The position numbers and the translations under genes were made by a program. A stretch of 64,000 nt of DNA from positions 8,073 through 72,072 of the forward strand of contig CAMJGL010000011.1 of assembly GCA_946405205.1 (NCBI GenBank), given 5' to 3'. Position 1 is the stretch's first letter; each line of letters starts with the position of its first letter. The DNA is from F23-B02 sp946405205. Lineage in GTDB: Bacteria; Bacillota; Clostridia; Oscillospirales; Oscillospiraceae. The notes below the pieces were generated by a model, which worked only from the letters and a program-made list of their open reading frames with translations, made no database searches and had not been told where the DNA came from. Positions 8,779 to 18,453 of the stretch are shown here, piece after piece.

Positions 8779-11700
8779 CAGTACTCCTCTTGTTCTACAA
8801 CGATTTGATAAATCCGCTCAACTTCGTTGTCATCATTCAAAAGTTGATAGAGCGCTCGTTTGATTTTGTTTGCCTTAACCGGATTGTTTCGGAAGCCCTC
8901 AAGCCGTGCCTTTACAATTTCCTTATGAAGCTTCAAAGCTGTTTCCTCATCTTCTCCGCAATTGTCATAGAGTGCCCGTAGCGCACCGTTGGAACGAATA
9001 CTTTCGGGATACTTTGTGTTTTCCTCTGGCTTTGCAACATTATTCGCCAGTTCCATGTACGTATCCAGCAGCTGTCCGTAGGCAAGCACGCCCCTGCGAC
9101 GGTCAAGAATCAACTGCTCCAAAATTGCCGACATTTTTGCATAATAAGCAGGGTTGATGACCATTCGCTCAACAACCTTTTTGCGGATATTGTTCTCAAT
9201 GGTTTCTGCAGCACTTTCCTGTTCGCCTTTTTGTTCGCTCTTTAACTTATTCTCCTGTGTGATGATGAAATCGAGCAGCGTGAAGTCATCCATACTGCCG
9301 ATCTTTTGGGACTCGCTGGCGCAAATGTAGTTGTCAATCAGATACCGCATCCCCGGCTCATAGGCTTTCAAATCGATAAAATCGCCGCTGGCTCTGCCAA
9401 TTATATCACGCAGGTTCACATAGAATGCGACCTTATCGTCCAATGAACTTTGCTCGGAAACGGTATACCCCAAATCCATCATTCGAGGCTTCAACTCTGC
9501 ATAAGCGCGAATCAAACGGCCAACAAGTTTGTACAGTTTCTCGCGAATGCGGGCAAAGGCTTCGTCCTGATCTTCATCGTGGCCACTTTCACCACAGAAA
9601 TAGTGGATATAGTTGAGCTCTTCTCTGGGCAATTCAACACCTTCGCAAAGCTCGTCCAATTCCTCCAAAGTATCAACAAAACACTTTTTCGCTTCCGTTG
9701 CCCTGTCTTTCAAAAGCCCATCTACATCCTCGGCATCGTAGCTTTCAAAGGCACCGGCGGTATACTTGTTCATGGCATCTGCCAAGTCTCCGAACAGTTC
9801 CTTGTAATCCACAATATAGCCGAAGTCCTTGCTCTCGCCGTCCAGACGGTTCACGCGGCAAATCGCCTGGAACAGGCCATGGTCATGCATTGCCTTGTCG
9901 ATATAGAGGTAGGTACAGCTGGGAGCATCGAAACCGGTAAGCAGCTTGTCAACCACGATCAGCAGCTTCATATTTGCAGGCTCATCCACAAATTTGCGCT
10001 TTGCTTCCGTTTCAAAAGCTTCAACTTTTTTGGCAATCTGCGCTTTGTCCTCTGACGGATCAACGCCGATCATCTTCAGATAAGTGTTATACTTTTCAAA
10101 GGTTTCGGTTTCTTCCTCGTCGCTGACAGTATCTGTCCTTAAATCTCCGGCTTGCGGTGTGTAAGAAGAAATGATCGCACATTTCCGGAAACCCTTGCTT
10201 TGGAAAATTTCATAGTATCGGCATGCCGAATACACAGAACCTGCCACAAGAATAGCATTGCCGTTTCCGTCCATCAGTCTTGCCTTGGTGGCAAAATCGA
10301 AGATGATATCATTGGCGATTTGCTCCAACCGGGAGCGAGAGGAGAAAATCTTTTGCAGGTTGCCCCAATAAGCTTTGAGCTTCGCCTTTGCTCTGGGGGC
10401 CAGACCTACAGTTTTCGCCTCAAACCATGCGTCAATTCTGTCCTGAGAAGTGATGTCCTGCGGCACATCTCTGGCCTCATACCGCAGATCCAGCACAACA
10501 CCGTCCCGGACACCTTCGTTGAACTTGTAGGTATGAATATATCCGCCGAAAGTTTCCAGACTGGTCTTCTTATCCTTCTTCAAAAGCGGCGTTCCTGTGA
10601 AACCGATAAATATCGCATTGGGGAGAATCGCCTTCATGGCCTCGTGGAGTTTGCCGGACTGCGTGCGGTGACACTCATCCACAAAAACTACGATATCGCC
10701 CTTTGCGGAATAATCCTTGGGCAAGGCGTTTTTCAGATCTTCAATGTATTTATCGTAATCCGTTTCCGAGCTGTCGCTGCCACGCTTTCCGAACTTATGT
10801 ACCAGGGAACACAAAAGACGGTCATCAAAAGCATTAAGACGCTCGAGAAGATCTTTCCCGCTCTTGGTGCGGACGATATTTTCGTCCACACCCTTATAAT
10901 TCTTTTCAATCTGCTCGTCCAATTCCTCGCGGTCGGTGACAACCAATACGCGAGCATTGGGGTTACTCGCCAGAATCCACTTAGAGAGCCACACCATAGT
11001 CAGACTCTTTCCGCTGCCTTGAGTATGCCAGACGATGCCGCCGCATTTCTTGTCCGTCAAACGATGCTGCGCCCGTTTGATAGCGTAGTACTGATTATAG
11101 CGGCATACCTTTTTGATGCCCTTATCAAAGATCACAAAGTTGTGAATCAGATCAAGGAAACGCTTTTTGTAAAACAGTGCAAAAAGCTGCTTTTCCAGCT
11201 TGCCGGGAATACCCTCGCAATATTCCTCAACCTCGATATCCACAATATCGCGTTCCGGCTGATGCTCGGAAAAACCGTCATCTTTCCACTCCAGATAGTG
11301 CTTCTCCGGGGTAAGCAGCGTACCATAGCGCAAGCCCTCACTGTCGTTACCGGCCATGCAGAACTGAATGGTGGTAAAGAAATCTTCGATGAAATTCGCC
11401 TTCTGGTTGGTCAGATTCTGACGGATGCCGTTGGACACGGATACGCTGCTCTTTTTCAGCTCGATCACCGCAAGTGCGATGCCGTTCACATAGAGAACAA
11501 TATCCGGGCGTTTGGTGTTGTTGCTGACAACGGTGACTTCTTCCGCGATATAGAAGTCGTTTTTACCGACATCTTCATAGTCAATAAAATATACCGTCTT
11601 GGGGGACTGTTCCATGGACTCCTTGACCTTGGCACCGTATTTCAGCAGGCTGTATACCTCTTTGTTGGCGTGGTACAGACCCTGCTGCAAATTGGTGGAG

Positions 11701-11903
11701 GTCCTAACCAAGGCATCCACTGCGTTGGCCGCAAGCTTTTCGGAGTAGCCCTGTTTCAGCAGCCAGGCATGCAGCCGCTCCTGCATGATGTTGCGGTTCT
11801 CGCTGTCATGCAGGTTGCCCAGATATGTATAGTGCAGCTTGTCCCGAAAGAACTTGACCACACGGTATTGAGTTTTTCGCTCGCTGTCGCCAATGTTTGG
11901 CAT
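8778..11903 (-). CDS. hsdR: Type I restriction endonuclease, R subunit
   Basis: The 1041-aa motor/nuclease subunit of a type I restriction system. The PD-(D/E)XK nuclease is at residues 134-150 (RPDIVLYV...VIELK). Walker A HTQGSGKS is near 293-300, the DEAD-box equivalent VDECHRTQSG near 408-417, and helicase motif VI lies around FQAICRVNR. It translocates DNA and cleaves unmethylated targets in complex with HsdM and HsdS. The start has AAGGAGG nine bases upstream. No frameshift or missing motif is visible, so the subunit looks functional. It is separated from hsdS by a RelA/SpoT-like gene. Confidence 0.95.
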   Translation of the reverse strand: MPNIGDSERKTQYRVVKFFRDKLHYTYLGNLHDSENRNIMQERLHAWLLKQGYSEKLAANAVDALVRTSTNLQQGLYHANKEVYSLLKYGAKVKESMEQSPKTVYFIDYEDVGKNDFYIAEEVTVVSNNTKRPDIVLYVNGIALAVIELKKSSVSVSNGIRQNLTNQKANFIEDFFTTIQFCMAGNDSEGLRYGTLLTPEKHYLEWKDDGFSEHQPERDIVDIEVEEYCEGIPGKLEKQLFALFYKKRFLDLIHNFVIFDKGIKKVCRYNQYYAIKRAQHRLTDKKCGGIVWHTQGSGKSLTMVWLSKWILASNPNARVLVVTDREELDEQIEKNYKGVDENIVRTKSGKDLLERLNAFDDRLLCSLVHKFGKRGSDSSETDYDKYIEDLKNALPKDYSAKGDIVVFVDECHRTQSGKLHEAMKAILPNAIFIGFTGTPLLKKDKKTSLETFGGYIHTYKFNEGVRDGVVLDLRYEARDVPQDITSQDRIDAWFEAKTVGLAPRAKAKLKAYWGNLQKIFSSRSRLEQIANDIIFDFATKARLMDGNGNAILVAGSVYSACRYYEIFQSKGFRKCAIISSYTPQAGDLRTDTVSDEEETETFEKYNTYLKMIGVDPSEDKAQIAKKVEAFETEAKRKFVDEPANMKLLIVVDKLLTGFDAPSCTYLYIDKAMHDHGLFQAICRVNRLDGESKDFGYIVDYKELFGDLADAMNKYTAGAFESYDAEDVDGLLKDRATEAKKCFVDTLEELDELCEGVELPREELNYIHYFCGESGHDEDQDEAFARIREKLYKLVGRLIRAYAELKPRMMDLGYTVSEQSSLDDKVAFYVNLRDIIGRASGDFIDLKAYEPGMRYLIDNYICASESQKIGSMDDFTLLDFIITQENKLKSEQKGEQESAAETIENNIRKKVVERMVINPAYYAKMSAILEQLILDRRRGVLAYGQLLDTYMELANNVAKPEENTKYPESIRSNGALRALYDNCGEDEETALKLHKEIVKARLEGFRNNPVKANKIKRALYQLLNDDNEVERIYQIVVEQEEY

Positions 11904-11915
11904 GGAAGCACCTCC

Positions 11916-12959
11916 TTACTTCAAGTAGTCTGTAATCAGCTGATAGAATTTGCCTATATCAGAGAAATAGTTTGGATAGGCAGACTTAAGTTCTTTAAAA
12001 GATTTGGCACGAACAAGAACAGCATCAATACCGCTTGCTTGTCTGTTCTTCTCAATTTGTGAATATGCCGTTTCTGCTTCATCAAATTGGCTTGGTGAAT
12101 AGGAACGGATACGCAGCCGATGCGTGTTGTAGTTCAAAATAAGAAGATAATAACCTTTTTTGTCTCGGACGTCATCATCTTCATGTTGAATCGCAATTCT
12201 AATTGCATTTAGTGTCTCAAGGACATGATGCTGATCGTTGATCTGTTCAATTTCGGATATCAGCTCTTTTTCATCCGCCAACGTATCGGGTGCTACCGGA
12301 TAGCCCTCGCGCAATGCAAACAAGGATGACGCCAGAACAAAGAAGCGCTTGATATGTTCATCGCCCTGTCCCGCCTTGAGCGCCTGCTTTGTAAAAAGCC
12401 CCATTGTTTCTAAGGCGGTTGCCCAAAGATGCTGGAGATGAGTGCGGATCTGAACCTCAATCAGCATATTTCTGTTGTAAGTATCCTTTTTGTCACTATG
12501 GTACTGGTATACCAAATGAAGAGACCGATACCCAGATCTTTTTGGAGTAGTAATATAGTCATAGGTACGTTTGTATTCATGGCGAATACGAGATTTCTTA
12601 AAAGAATCCGCAAGCCTATATACATCATCCACTGTGGGAAGTACTACCCGGCAGCCCCCAAGATCATGCATGCGCCACAAATCCATCCTGCCTTCGCGAG
12701 AAAGCTTCCCGATGATGGAATCTAGGCGCTTCAACCGTTCAACTACCAATACATTCTCACGCGTTCCTGCCATTCTTCGCAGGTGCATATAAATCACATG
12801 TAAAGGATACGCATGGGCAGCACGCCAGTTGTCAATGACTGCCATTGCGTCAATAAGCTCTTGCGCCGAAGCGTGTTCATTTCTGATTACATTGCCGGCA
12901 TCATTGATTTGTCGCTTTGTGTATTCAACTGTTTTCCAACGCTGTTGCCTGATGCTCAT
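11916..12959 (-). CDS. RelA/SpoT-domain protein inside the type I restriction operon
   Basis: A 347-aa protein with a (p)ppGpp-synthetase-type fold and no TGS or hydrolase domain. Synthetase motifs: DLGGCRVV (99-106), YDYITTPKRSGYRSLH (133-148) and EVQIRT (168-173). The acidic, Lys, Tyr-Arg-Ser and Glu positions needed for ATP and GTP binding are retained. About 150 C-terminal residues have no family I recognise. AAAGGAGAG precedes the ATG. It sits 12 bases from hsdR and 11 from hsdS, so it is cotranscribed and probably part of the defence function. It may make an alarmone, or pyrophosphorylate tRNA as toxic small alarmone synthetases do, when restriction is triggered or fails. That role is inference. 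Confidence 0.85.
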   Translation of the reverse strand: MSIRQQRWKTVEYTKRQINDAGNVIRNEHASAQELIDAMAVIDNWRAAHAYPLHVIYMHLRRMAGTRENVLVVERLKRLDSIIGKLSREGRMDLWRMHDLGGCRVVLPTVDDVYRLADSFKKSRIRHEYKRTYDYITTPKRSGYRSLHLVYQYHSDKKDTYNRNMLIEVQIRTHLQHLWATALETMGLFTKQALKAGQGDEHIKRFFVLASSLFALREGYPVAPDTLADEKELISEIEQINDQHHVLETLNAIRIAIQHEDDDVRDKKGYYLLILNYNTHRLRIRSYSPSQFDEAETAYSQIEKNRQASGIDAVLVRAKSFKELKSAYPNYFSDIGKFYQLITDYLK

Positions 12960-12970
12960 TTTTCTCTCCT

Positions 12971-14212
12971 TTACACAAGTCTGATCTTACCCGTCAGAAG
13001 CTGCTGCATCATGCCCTGTTTGACTTGACGGTATTTTGCGAGTTTTTCTTCCAACACTTCGATTTCATGATCCATATTCTCTAAGACACTTGATATGGCA
13101 TCTCGTTCGTTTTTTTCGGGTGTTGGTATCTTGAAATTGCGGATATCAGCAATCGTTACTGTAGCCTGTGCGCCGCCTTTTGTAACATACTGAATCTGTG
13201 CCTGACCATCGGGACTGATCATGTAATTATAAACCCATTCAGCATCCTGCTCATTATGAAAGCGGGTGATGCCGATTGCGCCACCACAAAAAGCCGTTGT
13301 ACCGCCAGGATAGAGCCCAACATTGCCGACACTGGCACCCACGATGGAAAACAGGACACACTTTTCATTAAGAACGATATTCGGAAACTGCAGAGCAACA
13401 GCCTTAGGAATATAGTAATCTGTGTCAAATGCAAACTTTCTCCCACGAAAATTGATGGTTTGAATCATGGGGAGAGTGTTAGGCATCTTTTGCGTGATGA
13501 GTGCGGGCTTAATATAGGCGGAGTAGTCAAACCCTGTTTGCTTGGTGACAAGAGTACAGTATTCTCCAAGTTTCTTTGTTTTCCATGACCCCTCGAATCC
13601 CGGTAGGCGGCGTTTACCAGTCAGTAGTTCCTGCATCGCGCCCTGCTTGATGGCTTTTTTCTTGGAAACTTGTTTTTCAAGCGTGGAAATCAATTCGTCT
13701 ATCTCGGAAAGGGCCCCCGCAATTTGCTCCTGCTCATCAACCTTTGGTAGTGCAATGTGAGTATCGCAAATAATACCATTATACAATCTTGCGATCGTGC
13801 TTCCCTCGGAAGATGCCCATTGAATTACTTTGTAGTAGTGATACAGGTATTCATTGCATAACTTTGTCTTATCAATATCAAGCCATACAATATTAGAGTC
13901 CTGAAAATAAGCGTCCTTTCCATCAAATATAACAGATCGGCCCAAAGTTCCGGCAGCAGAAATCAGAACATCGCCTTTTTGTGGATAGGAAAACCGATGC
14001 TTGAAGTCCTCATAAAGTGACCGCGATATATACGCATCCGCCTCTTTTCCAAATGTTCCAATCTTAAAAAAGGGAATTTCGCCGTTTTCTGCGGTTTGAT
14101 CAGCAAAGATTCGTTTGCACATGCAAACCTTGGCAAGTTCACCGAGTTTCTTATCTTCCCAATCCTCCGGAATCACACCAACGTCTGTCTGCTTATATCC
14201 CTTCTTTACCAT
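12971..14212 (-). CDS. hsdS: Type I restriction specificity subunit
   Basis: The 413-aa DNA-recognition subunit with two target recognition domains (about 20-150 and 215-350), each followed by a coiled-coil spacer. The spacers share a near-repeat, IKQGAMQELLTGKRRL and VKQGMMQQLLTGKIRL, the usual pseudo-twofold design. The N-terminus MVKKGYKQTDVGVIPEDWE is the standard start. It overlaps the hsdM end by seven bases. The repeated spacer DNA can act as a site for domain swapping, but no inverted partial hsdS copy or extra recombinase is nearby, so there is no evidence of an active shufflon. Confidence 0.95.
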   Translation of the reverse strand: MVKKGYKQTDVGVIPEDWEDKKLGELAKVCMCKRIFADQTAENGEIPFFKIGTFGKEADAYISRSLYEDFKHRFSYPQKGDVLISAAGTLGRSVIFDGKDAYFQDSNIVWLDIDKTKLCNEYLYHYYKVIQWASSEGSTIARLYNGIICDTHIALPKVDEQEQIAGALSEIDELISTLEKQVSKKKAIKQGAMQELLTGKRRLPGFEGSWKTKKLGEYCTLVTKQTGFDYSAYIKPALITQKMPNTLPMIQTINFRGRKFAFDTDYYIPKAVALQFPNIVLNEKCVLFSIVGASVGNVGLYPGGTTAFCGGAIGITRFHNEQDAEWVYNYMISPDGQAQIQYVTKGGAQATVTIADIRNFKIPTPEKNERDAISSVLENMDHEIEVLEEKLAKYRQVKQGMMQQLLTGKIRLV

Positions 14213-16656
14213 ACAAATCCCATCCTTTTCAGATGAGCCTTGACCTTGGACTCATAATCAGCAACAGCAGCCGACAGTTCCGGCAGGGTGTCCTCATACC
14301 GCTCCACCAGTTCCACAATGCGGTTGGTCATCTGGCGGGATGTGGTGACATACAGCGCCTTGATTCCTTCGAAGATGGTAGCGTACCATTTGCGGTTTAC
14401 CAGCAGATCCAGAACCTCTTCATCGGTCAAAAGGGCGTACTTCGCCCGAACCTTTTCCTCCAGTTCGGCGTTCATCTCCTTGACTGCCTTGTTCTGCTTG
14501 GAAAGGGAATCCGTCAAATCCGCAAACTGCTTCAGTGCCGCATATTCCTCACCCTTGGGATCGGTCTTTTTCAGCTCCTTCAAACGGGCGGCGATAGCCT
14601 TGGCGTCCACCTTGTCCTTGTCGTTGAGGTGCTCTTTCAGATATCCGTCATCGCCGGTCTGCTCCTCCACAAACTCGTCCAGTCTGCTCTGCGTCTCTTC
14701 AGCAATGGCCTGCACCTCATTGATTTTCTTGCGTTCAGTGGCAAAGAATACGGACTCGATCAGCGCCTTGGGCAGCAAGACACCCTCCCAGCCAACGACC
14801 TTTTCCTGTCCCTTTTTCTTGCCGGAGGTATATTCGCCCACGATATTCTCCCATGTCCGGGCAGCATCATATCCGTCCACAGACACAAGATATACATCGT
14901 CGCCCATGACTTCGTGCCAGTAGGAAAGCAGCACTTCATAAACATCGTACTTATCCACCAGCTCCAGACCATCAAAGCAGCCAATCAACTGGTCCGACAG
15001 CTCCACGATGTAGGACTTGACTTCCGTATCTTCATCAATACTCCGGAGACCGGAATCCACCATCTGCATCCACGCGTCAAAGGCATCGTCGATGCGCTCG
15101 GCATAGGCAGAAAACTCGGGATCATTATAGACCACATTGCGGATATCCTCTTTGGGAATGTTCAGCTGATAATAGCCATCTCGCATCTGAGAAAACAGCT
15201 TGCTTTTCAAGGCGGGGAACAGCACCCAATACTTCTCCATGGAATCTACATCTGCCGCGGGAATACCGCCATGCAGATGGGCGTCAATGTCCTGCAGATC
15301 TTCAGGCGTAGAACTGTCGATATAACGGGGGATATTCAGGTTATACTCATTTTTCTTCTTGATCTCGTCATTGGGGACAAACCGGGCATACTTGGGATCG
15401 TCTGTGATTTGCTGATTGAATGTGGTGACGATTTTATAGATGTCCCGCTCGCGCAGGCGGTTCTTGTTGCCATCCTTTACGAAGTCATGGCTGGCATCGA
15501 TCATAAAGATGCCCTTACGCTCGGCTGCATCGGCCTTGTCGATAATGATAATGCAGGCGGGGATTCCGGTACCATAAAACAGGTTCGCAGGCAGACCGAT
15601 GATGCCCTTGATATAACCCTTATCGATGATGGCCTTACGGATGGTGGCCTCTGCATTGCCGCGGAACAGAACGCCATGAGGAAGAATGACCGCAGCCTTG
15701 CCGGTGCTTTTCAGGGACTTCAAGATGTGGAGAAGCCACGCAAAGTCGCCATTCTTTTCGGGCGGTCTATCACCATAGCCGTCAAAACGGCCATAATCCT
15801 TGAGGCCGTCCGTCCAGTTTTTCAGAGAGAACGGGGGATTGGCCACCGCGAAGTCGAAGCGCTTTAGCACCTCATCGTCGGAACCATCTTCAAAATAGTG
15901 GGGAGACGAGAACGTGTTTCCTGCCTTGATCTCACCGGCGGCCTTATTGTGCAGAACGAGGTTCATCTTAGCAAGGCCGGCGGTGGTCACTTCCTTTTCC
16001 TGTCCCCAAATCGCAATCTCAAAGGGAGCTTCATCCGCTGCGCGAATCAGAAGCGAACCGGAGCCGCAGGCAGGGTCATACACGGAGTAACCCTCGTCAC
16101 GTTCCTCAATGCTATCGATGCCGATCACTTTGGCAAGAATACGGGAGACTTCGGCCGGTGTATAGAACTGGCCCTTGCTTTTACCACTTTCCGTGGCGAA
16201 ATAACGCATCAGATATTCATAGGCGTCGCCAAGAATATCGTCTCCGCTGGCCTTGTTCTTTTTGAAATTGAATTCATCGCGCTGGAAAATGGCGATCAAA
16301 CCGGTGAGCTTGTCCACCATTTCTTTGCCGCTGCCCAGCTTGGCCTCGTCGTTAAAATGGGCATTGTCGATCACACCGCGGAGGTTGTTCTCCCCGGCTT
16401 CTGCCAGCTTGGCAATGACTTTGTCCATTTCTTCGCCGATGTTTTTATTGCCCTTCAAGGCAACCAAATCGTCGAAACTGCCGCCTTCCGGAACAGTGAT
16501 ATCGGCATATTTTACACCCTTGAACTTGTCCGTGACATACTTCACGAACAGCAGGGTCAGGATATAGTCCTTATACTGAGAGGCGTCCATGCCGCCTCTC
16601 AGTTTATCACAGCTCGCCCAAAGGGAACTATACAACTCATTTTTCTTTATCGCCAT
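14206..16656 (-). CDS. hsdM: Type I restriction methyltransferase subunit
   Basis: An 816-aa N6-adenine DNA methyltransferase. The N-terminal HsdM helical domain comes first. The SAM-binding motif DPACGSGSLLIRA is at 194-206 and the catalytic NPPF at 273-276. A long C-terminal region with a coiled coil (about 660-760) makes it larger than classical 500-aa HsdM proteins. With HsdS it marks host DNA and protects it from HsdR. No strong ribosome site precedes the ATG at 16656. Confidence 0.95.
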   Translation of the reverse strand: MAIKKNELYSSLWASCDKLRGGMDASQYKDYILTLLFVKYVTDKFKGVKYADITVPEGGSFDDLVALKGNKNIGEEMDKVIAKLAEAGENNLRGVIDNAHFNDEAKLGSGKEMVDKLTGLIAIFQRDEFNFKKNKASGDDILGDAYEYLMRYFATESGKSKGQFYTPAEVSRILAKVIGIDSIEERDEGYSVYDPACGSGSLLIRAADEAPFEIAIWGQEKEVTTAGLAKMNLVLHNKAAGEIKAGNTFSSPHYFEDGSDDEVLKRFDFAVANPPFSLKNWTDGLKDYGRFDGYGDRPPEKNGDFAWLLHILKSLKSTGKAAVILPHGVLFRGNAEATIRKAIIDKGYIKGIIGLPANLFYGTGIPACIIIIDKADAAERKGIFMIDASHDFVKDGNKNRLRERDIYKIVTTFNQQITDDPKYARFVPNDEIKKKNEYNLNIPRYIDSSTPEDLQDIDAHLHGGIPAADVDSMEKYWVLFPALKSKLFSQMRDGYYQLNIPKEDIRNVVYNDPEFSAYAERIDDAFDAWMQMVDSGLRSIDEDTEVKSYIVELSDQLIGCFDGLELVDKYDVYEVLLSYWHEVMGDDVYLVSVDGYDAARTWENIVGEYTSGKKKGQEKVVGWEGVLLPKALIESVFFATERKKINEVQAIAEETQSRLDEFVEEQTGDDGYLKEHLNDKDKVDAKAIAARLKELKKTDPKGEEYAALKQFADLTDSLSKQNKAVKEMNAELEEKVRAKYALLTDEEVLDLLVNRKWYATIFEGIKALYVTTSRQMTNRIVELVERYEDTLPELSAAVADYESKVKAHLKRMGFVW

Positions 16657-16730
16657 GTCTGTTTACCACACTTCTCTTAATTTGGTGTTTCTGCTTTCCC
16701 GCGAATCGGTTTCACAGGAACCGCCTTGTG

Positions 16731-18188
16731 TTATCTTTTCAATTTGTATACGCGGTTCTTATTGTTACCCTCTGCAACGACAACACCCTCATCCAAGAGT
16801 TCCTTCAACAGCTGCTTTACGCGCGTGCTCTTTACACCCAGCAGTTCAGCAATATCTGTATTCTTCGCAGAAACATGATCTGTAAGATATGTGATAATTT
16901 CATTCTTTTGCCGTGCGGATTTTATCGTCACTTTTTTATCGTCACTTTTTATCGTCGCTTTTTTATCGTCACTTTTCTTGAATGCTAGCGACAACATAAT
17001 CCGATCAGGATCGAAGTTTTCAGAGATCACCGGTGCGGTCCACCCCTGTTCACGCCACACACGGAAGATGTTGGGGATGCCGCTGCCTGCGCGCTCACCA
17101 ATATCGATCAGGTTGAACATTTTCAGCATAGTGCCGTTACGGGGATCAGACACGCCGCCGCTCTTTGCGGTATCAATCTCAATGCGGAAGTTGCCGGGAT
17201 TGGACATAGTAATGGCATCGCGCTTTTTGATGACTACCAATCCCTGTCTGCCATAATAGTCAGCATTGACCAGACAGTTGGCCAATGCCTCGCGCAGAGC
17301 CTGATGCACGGAGGTATCGTCTACGCGGACACCGCCCTCCATTTTGAAGGGCACTTTGATATCCTGCGTCAGCTTGTTGTAAACGCGGAAATAGAAGTCA
17401 TAAACGTTGCCGCTCCAATCCCCGGAGGAAGAGATAATGCGGTCTGTCCAACGGGTATCGGCGTCATACTGTTCCTGATAATCAAGGAAATAGGCATTAT
17501 ACTCCCGCACGATGTCATACTCATTGCCAAACATAAGAAGTCCTGCGGAAGTAGGGTGCTTCTTTCCGTCAGAACCGATGCCCACAGCCCCGAGTTTCAT
17601 CAGAAAGTCTTCATCCTCCAAAGCCTCCCATACATGACCGGGCCGGGAAAGGCGCATCCGCTGACGATAGCTGCGGACGCTTTCCTTGTTGAAGACGCTC
17701 ATATCCATTTCATTCAGAACCAGCATATCCTGCGTCTTGACGGACGCATCACGCACCATGGCCTGATATTCCTCTTTGGTACATTTGTAATCGCCCTCCC
17801 CGTTGCGGCGATAGGTGGACAGGGGGTTTCCATCCAAATAAACCGGACGATAGGAACGCTCGGCACGGGGCACATTGATGACTACGATATGGTTGCCGTC
17901 CACTTCCTGCACGAACACATCTTTGGAGGACAGTAAGTTCACGCTGGTCTTATTGGGATTGTTGACGTTGTTCCAAAATTCCTTGATAAGTTTGTCAGGG
18001 TCGGGGAGGTCAACCGCATGCAACGTCTTGTCAGGCCATTCTTCCACGCCCAACAAAATGACACCGCCAAGAGTGTTGGCAAAAGCAGAGTAGGTCTCCC
18101 AGATGCTTCCGGGCAGACCGCCCATGGCCTTCTTCGCCTCAATGCGGTTATTCTCTCTATATTTTTCAAGATTGCTGAAGTCGATCAT
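16731..18188 (-). CDS. AlbA_2/Schlafen-type ATP-binding regulator with C-terminal helix-turn-helix
   Basis: A 485-aa protein. The N-terminal AlbA_2 (Schlafen-like) domain has the signature ENNRIEAKKAMGGLP followed by SAFANTLGGVILLGVEE. A GHKL-type ATP-binding domain follows in the middle (around HQALREALANCLVNADYY and IGERAGSGIPNIFRVWREQG). A C-terminal winged helix (IAELLGVKSTRVKQLLKELL) completes it. Between the last two lies a repeated linker, KSDDKKATI KSDDKKVTI, from a DNA tandem repeat. It overlaps the upstream XRE gene by four bases and precedes hsdM. Such proteins often accompany restriction loci and may act as nucleic-acid sensors or regulators; the function is not proven. Confidence 0.85.
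   Translation of the reverse strand: MIDFSNLEKYRENNRIEAKKAMGGLPGSIWETYSAFANTLGGVILLGVEEWPDKTLHAVDLPDPDKLIKEFWNNVNNPNKTSVNLLSSKDVFVQEVDGNHIVVINVPRAERSYRPVYLDGNPLSTYRRNGEGDYKCTKEEYQAMVRDASVKTQDMLVLNEMDMSVFNKESVRSYRQRMRLSRPGHVWEALEDEDFLMKLGAVGIGSDGKKHPTSAGLLMFGNEYDIVREYNAYFLDYQEQYDADTRWTDRIISSSGDWSGNVYDFYFRVYNKLTQDIKVPFKMEGGVRVDDTSVHQALREALANCLVNADYYGRQGLVVIKKRDAITMSNPGNFRIEIDTAKSGGVSDPRNGTMLKMFNLIDIGERAGSGIPNIFRVWREQGWTAPVISENFDPDRIMLSLAFKKSDDKKATIKSDDKKVTIKSARQKNEIITYLTDHVSAKNTDIAELLGVKSTRVKQLLKELLDEGVVVAEGNNKNRVYKLKR
16921..16976 (-). repeat. 13/14-bp tandem repeat in the AlbA_2 gene
   Basis: Four copies of TTTATCGTCAC plus a T-run are spaced 14, 13 and 14 bases apart, coding a 9-residue repeat in two frames. 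Loss or gain of one unit would shift the frame ahead of the C-terminal helix-turn-helix. Confidence 0.85.
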
Positions 18189-18421
18189 ACCTCTCCCTCC
18201 TGAATTCTGTTTTCACGCCAGCTTTTTTCCAGCGGCTCATAGGGGAGGTCATGCTCCGCGCAATACTGCTTCAACGCTTTCATTGCCTTGATGTTGGGGC
18301 GGGCTTTTCCGTTTTCCCAACGGTTCACGGTTGTAAACGAAACGCCGAGAGCGTTGCCAAATTCTGTTTGATTCATCAGACAAGACAATCTGAAATTTTT
18401 AATTTCGGAGCTGAAAGGCAT
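18185..18421 (-). CDS. XRE-family regulator heading the defence operon
   Basis: A 78-aa single-domain helix-turn-helix protein; the DNA-binding segment MNQTEFGNALGVSFTTVNRW is flanked by ENGKARPN, a typical Cro/C.regulator pattern. ATG 18421 is preferred over TTG 18427, having AAAGGAGAG six bases ahead. It is the first gene of the operon running to hsdR and beyond, with a clear promoter 30 bases upstream whose -10 region overlaps a perfect palindrome. Autoregulation and control of the restriction genes are therefore likely. Confidence 0.85.
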   Translation of the reverse strand: MPFSSEIKNFRLSCLMNQTEFGNALGVSFTTVNRWENGKARPNIKAMKALKQYCAEHDLPYEPLEKSWRENRIQEGEV

Positions 18422-18453
18422 CTGCAACTCTCCTTTACCAGATGATTAAACTT

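Noticed and set aside
10152..12062. 636-codon plus-strand open frame opposite hsdR
   Set aside because: Shadow of hsdR and the RelA/SpoT gene: low-complexity hydrophobic product, no ribosome site, no domain, while the minus-strand genes have full motif sets.
12971..14212. Invertible hsdS shufflon
   Set aside because: The two spacer repeats exist but there is no second silent hsdS, inverted repeat pair or dedicated recombinase next to it.
14233..15867. 544-codon plus-strand open frame opposite hsdM
   Set aside because: Antisense shadow of hsdM; no ribosome site and no recognisable domain.
16921..16976. CRISPR-like array from regular repeats
   Set aside because: Units are 13-14 bases, contiguous without spacers and in coding sequence.
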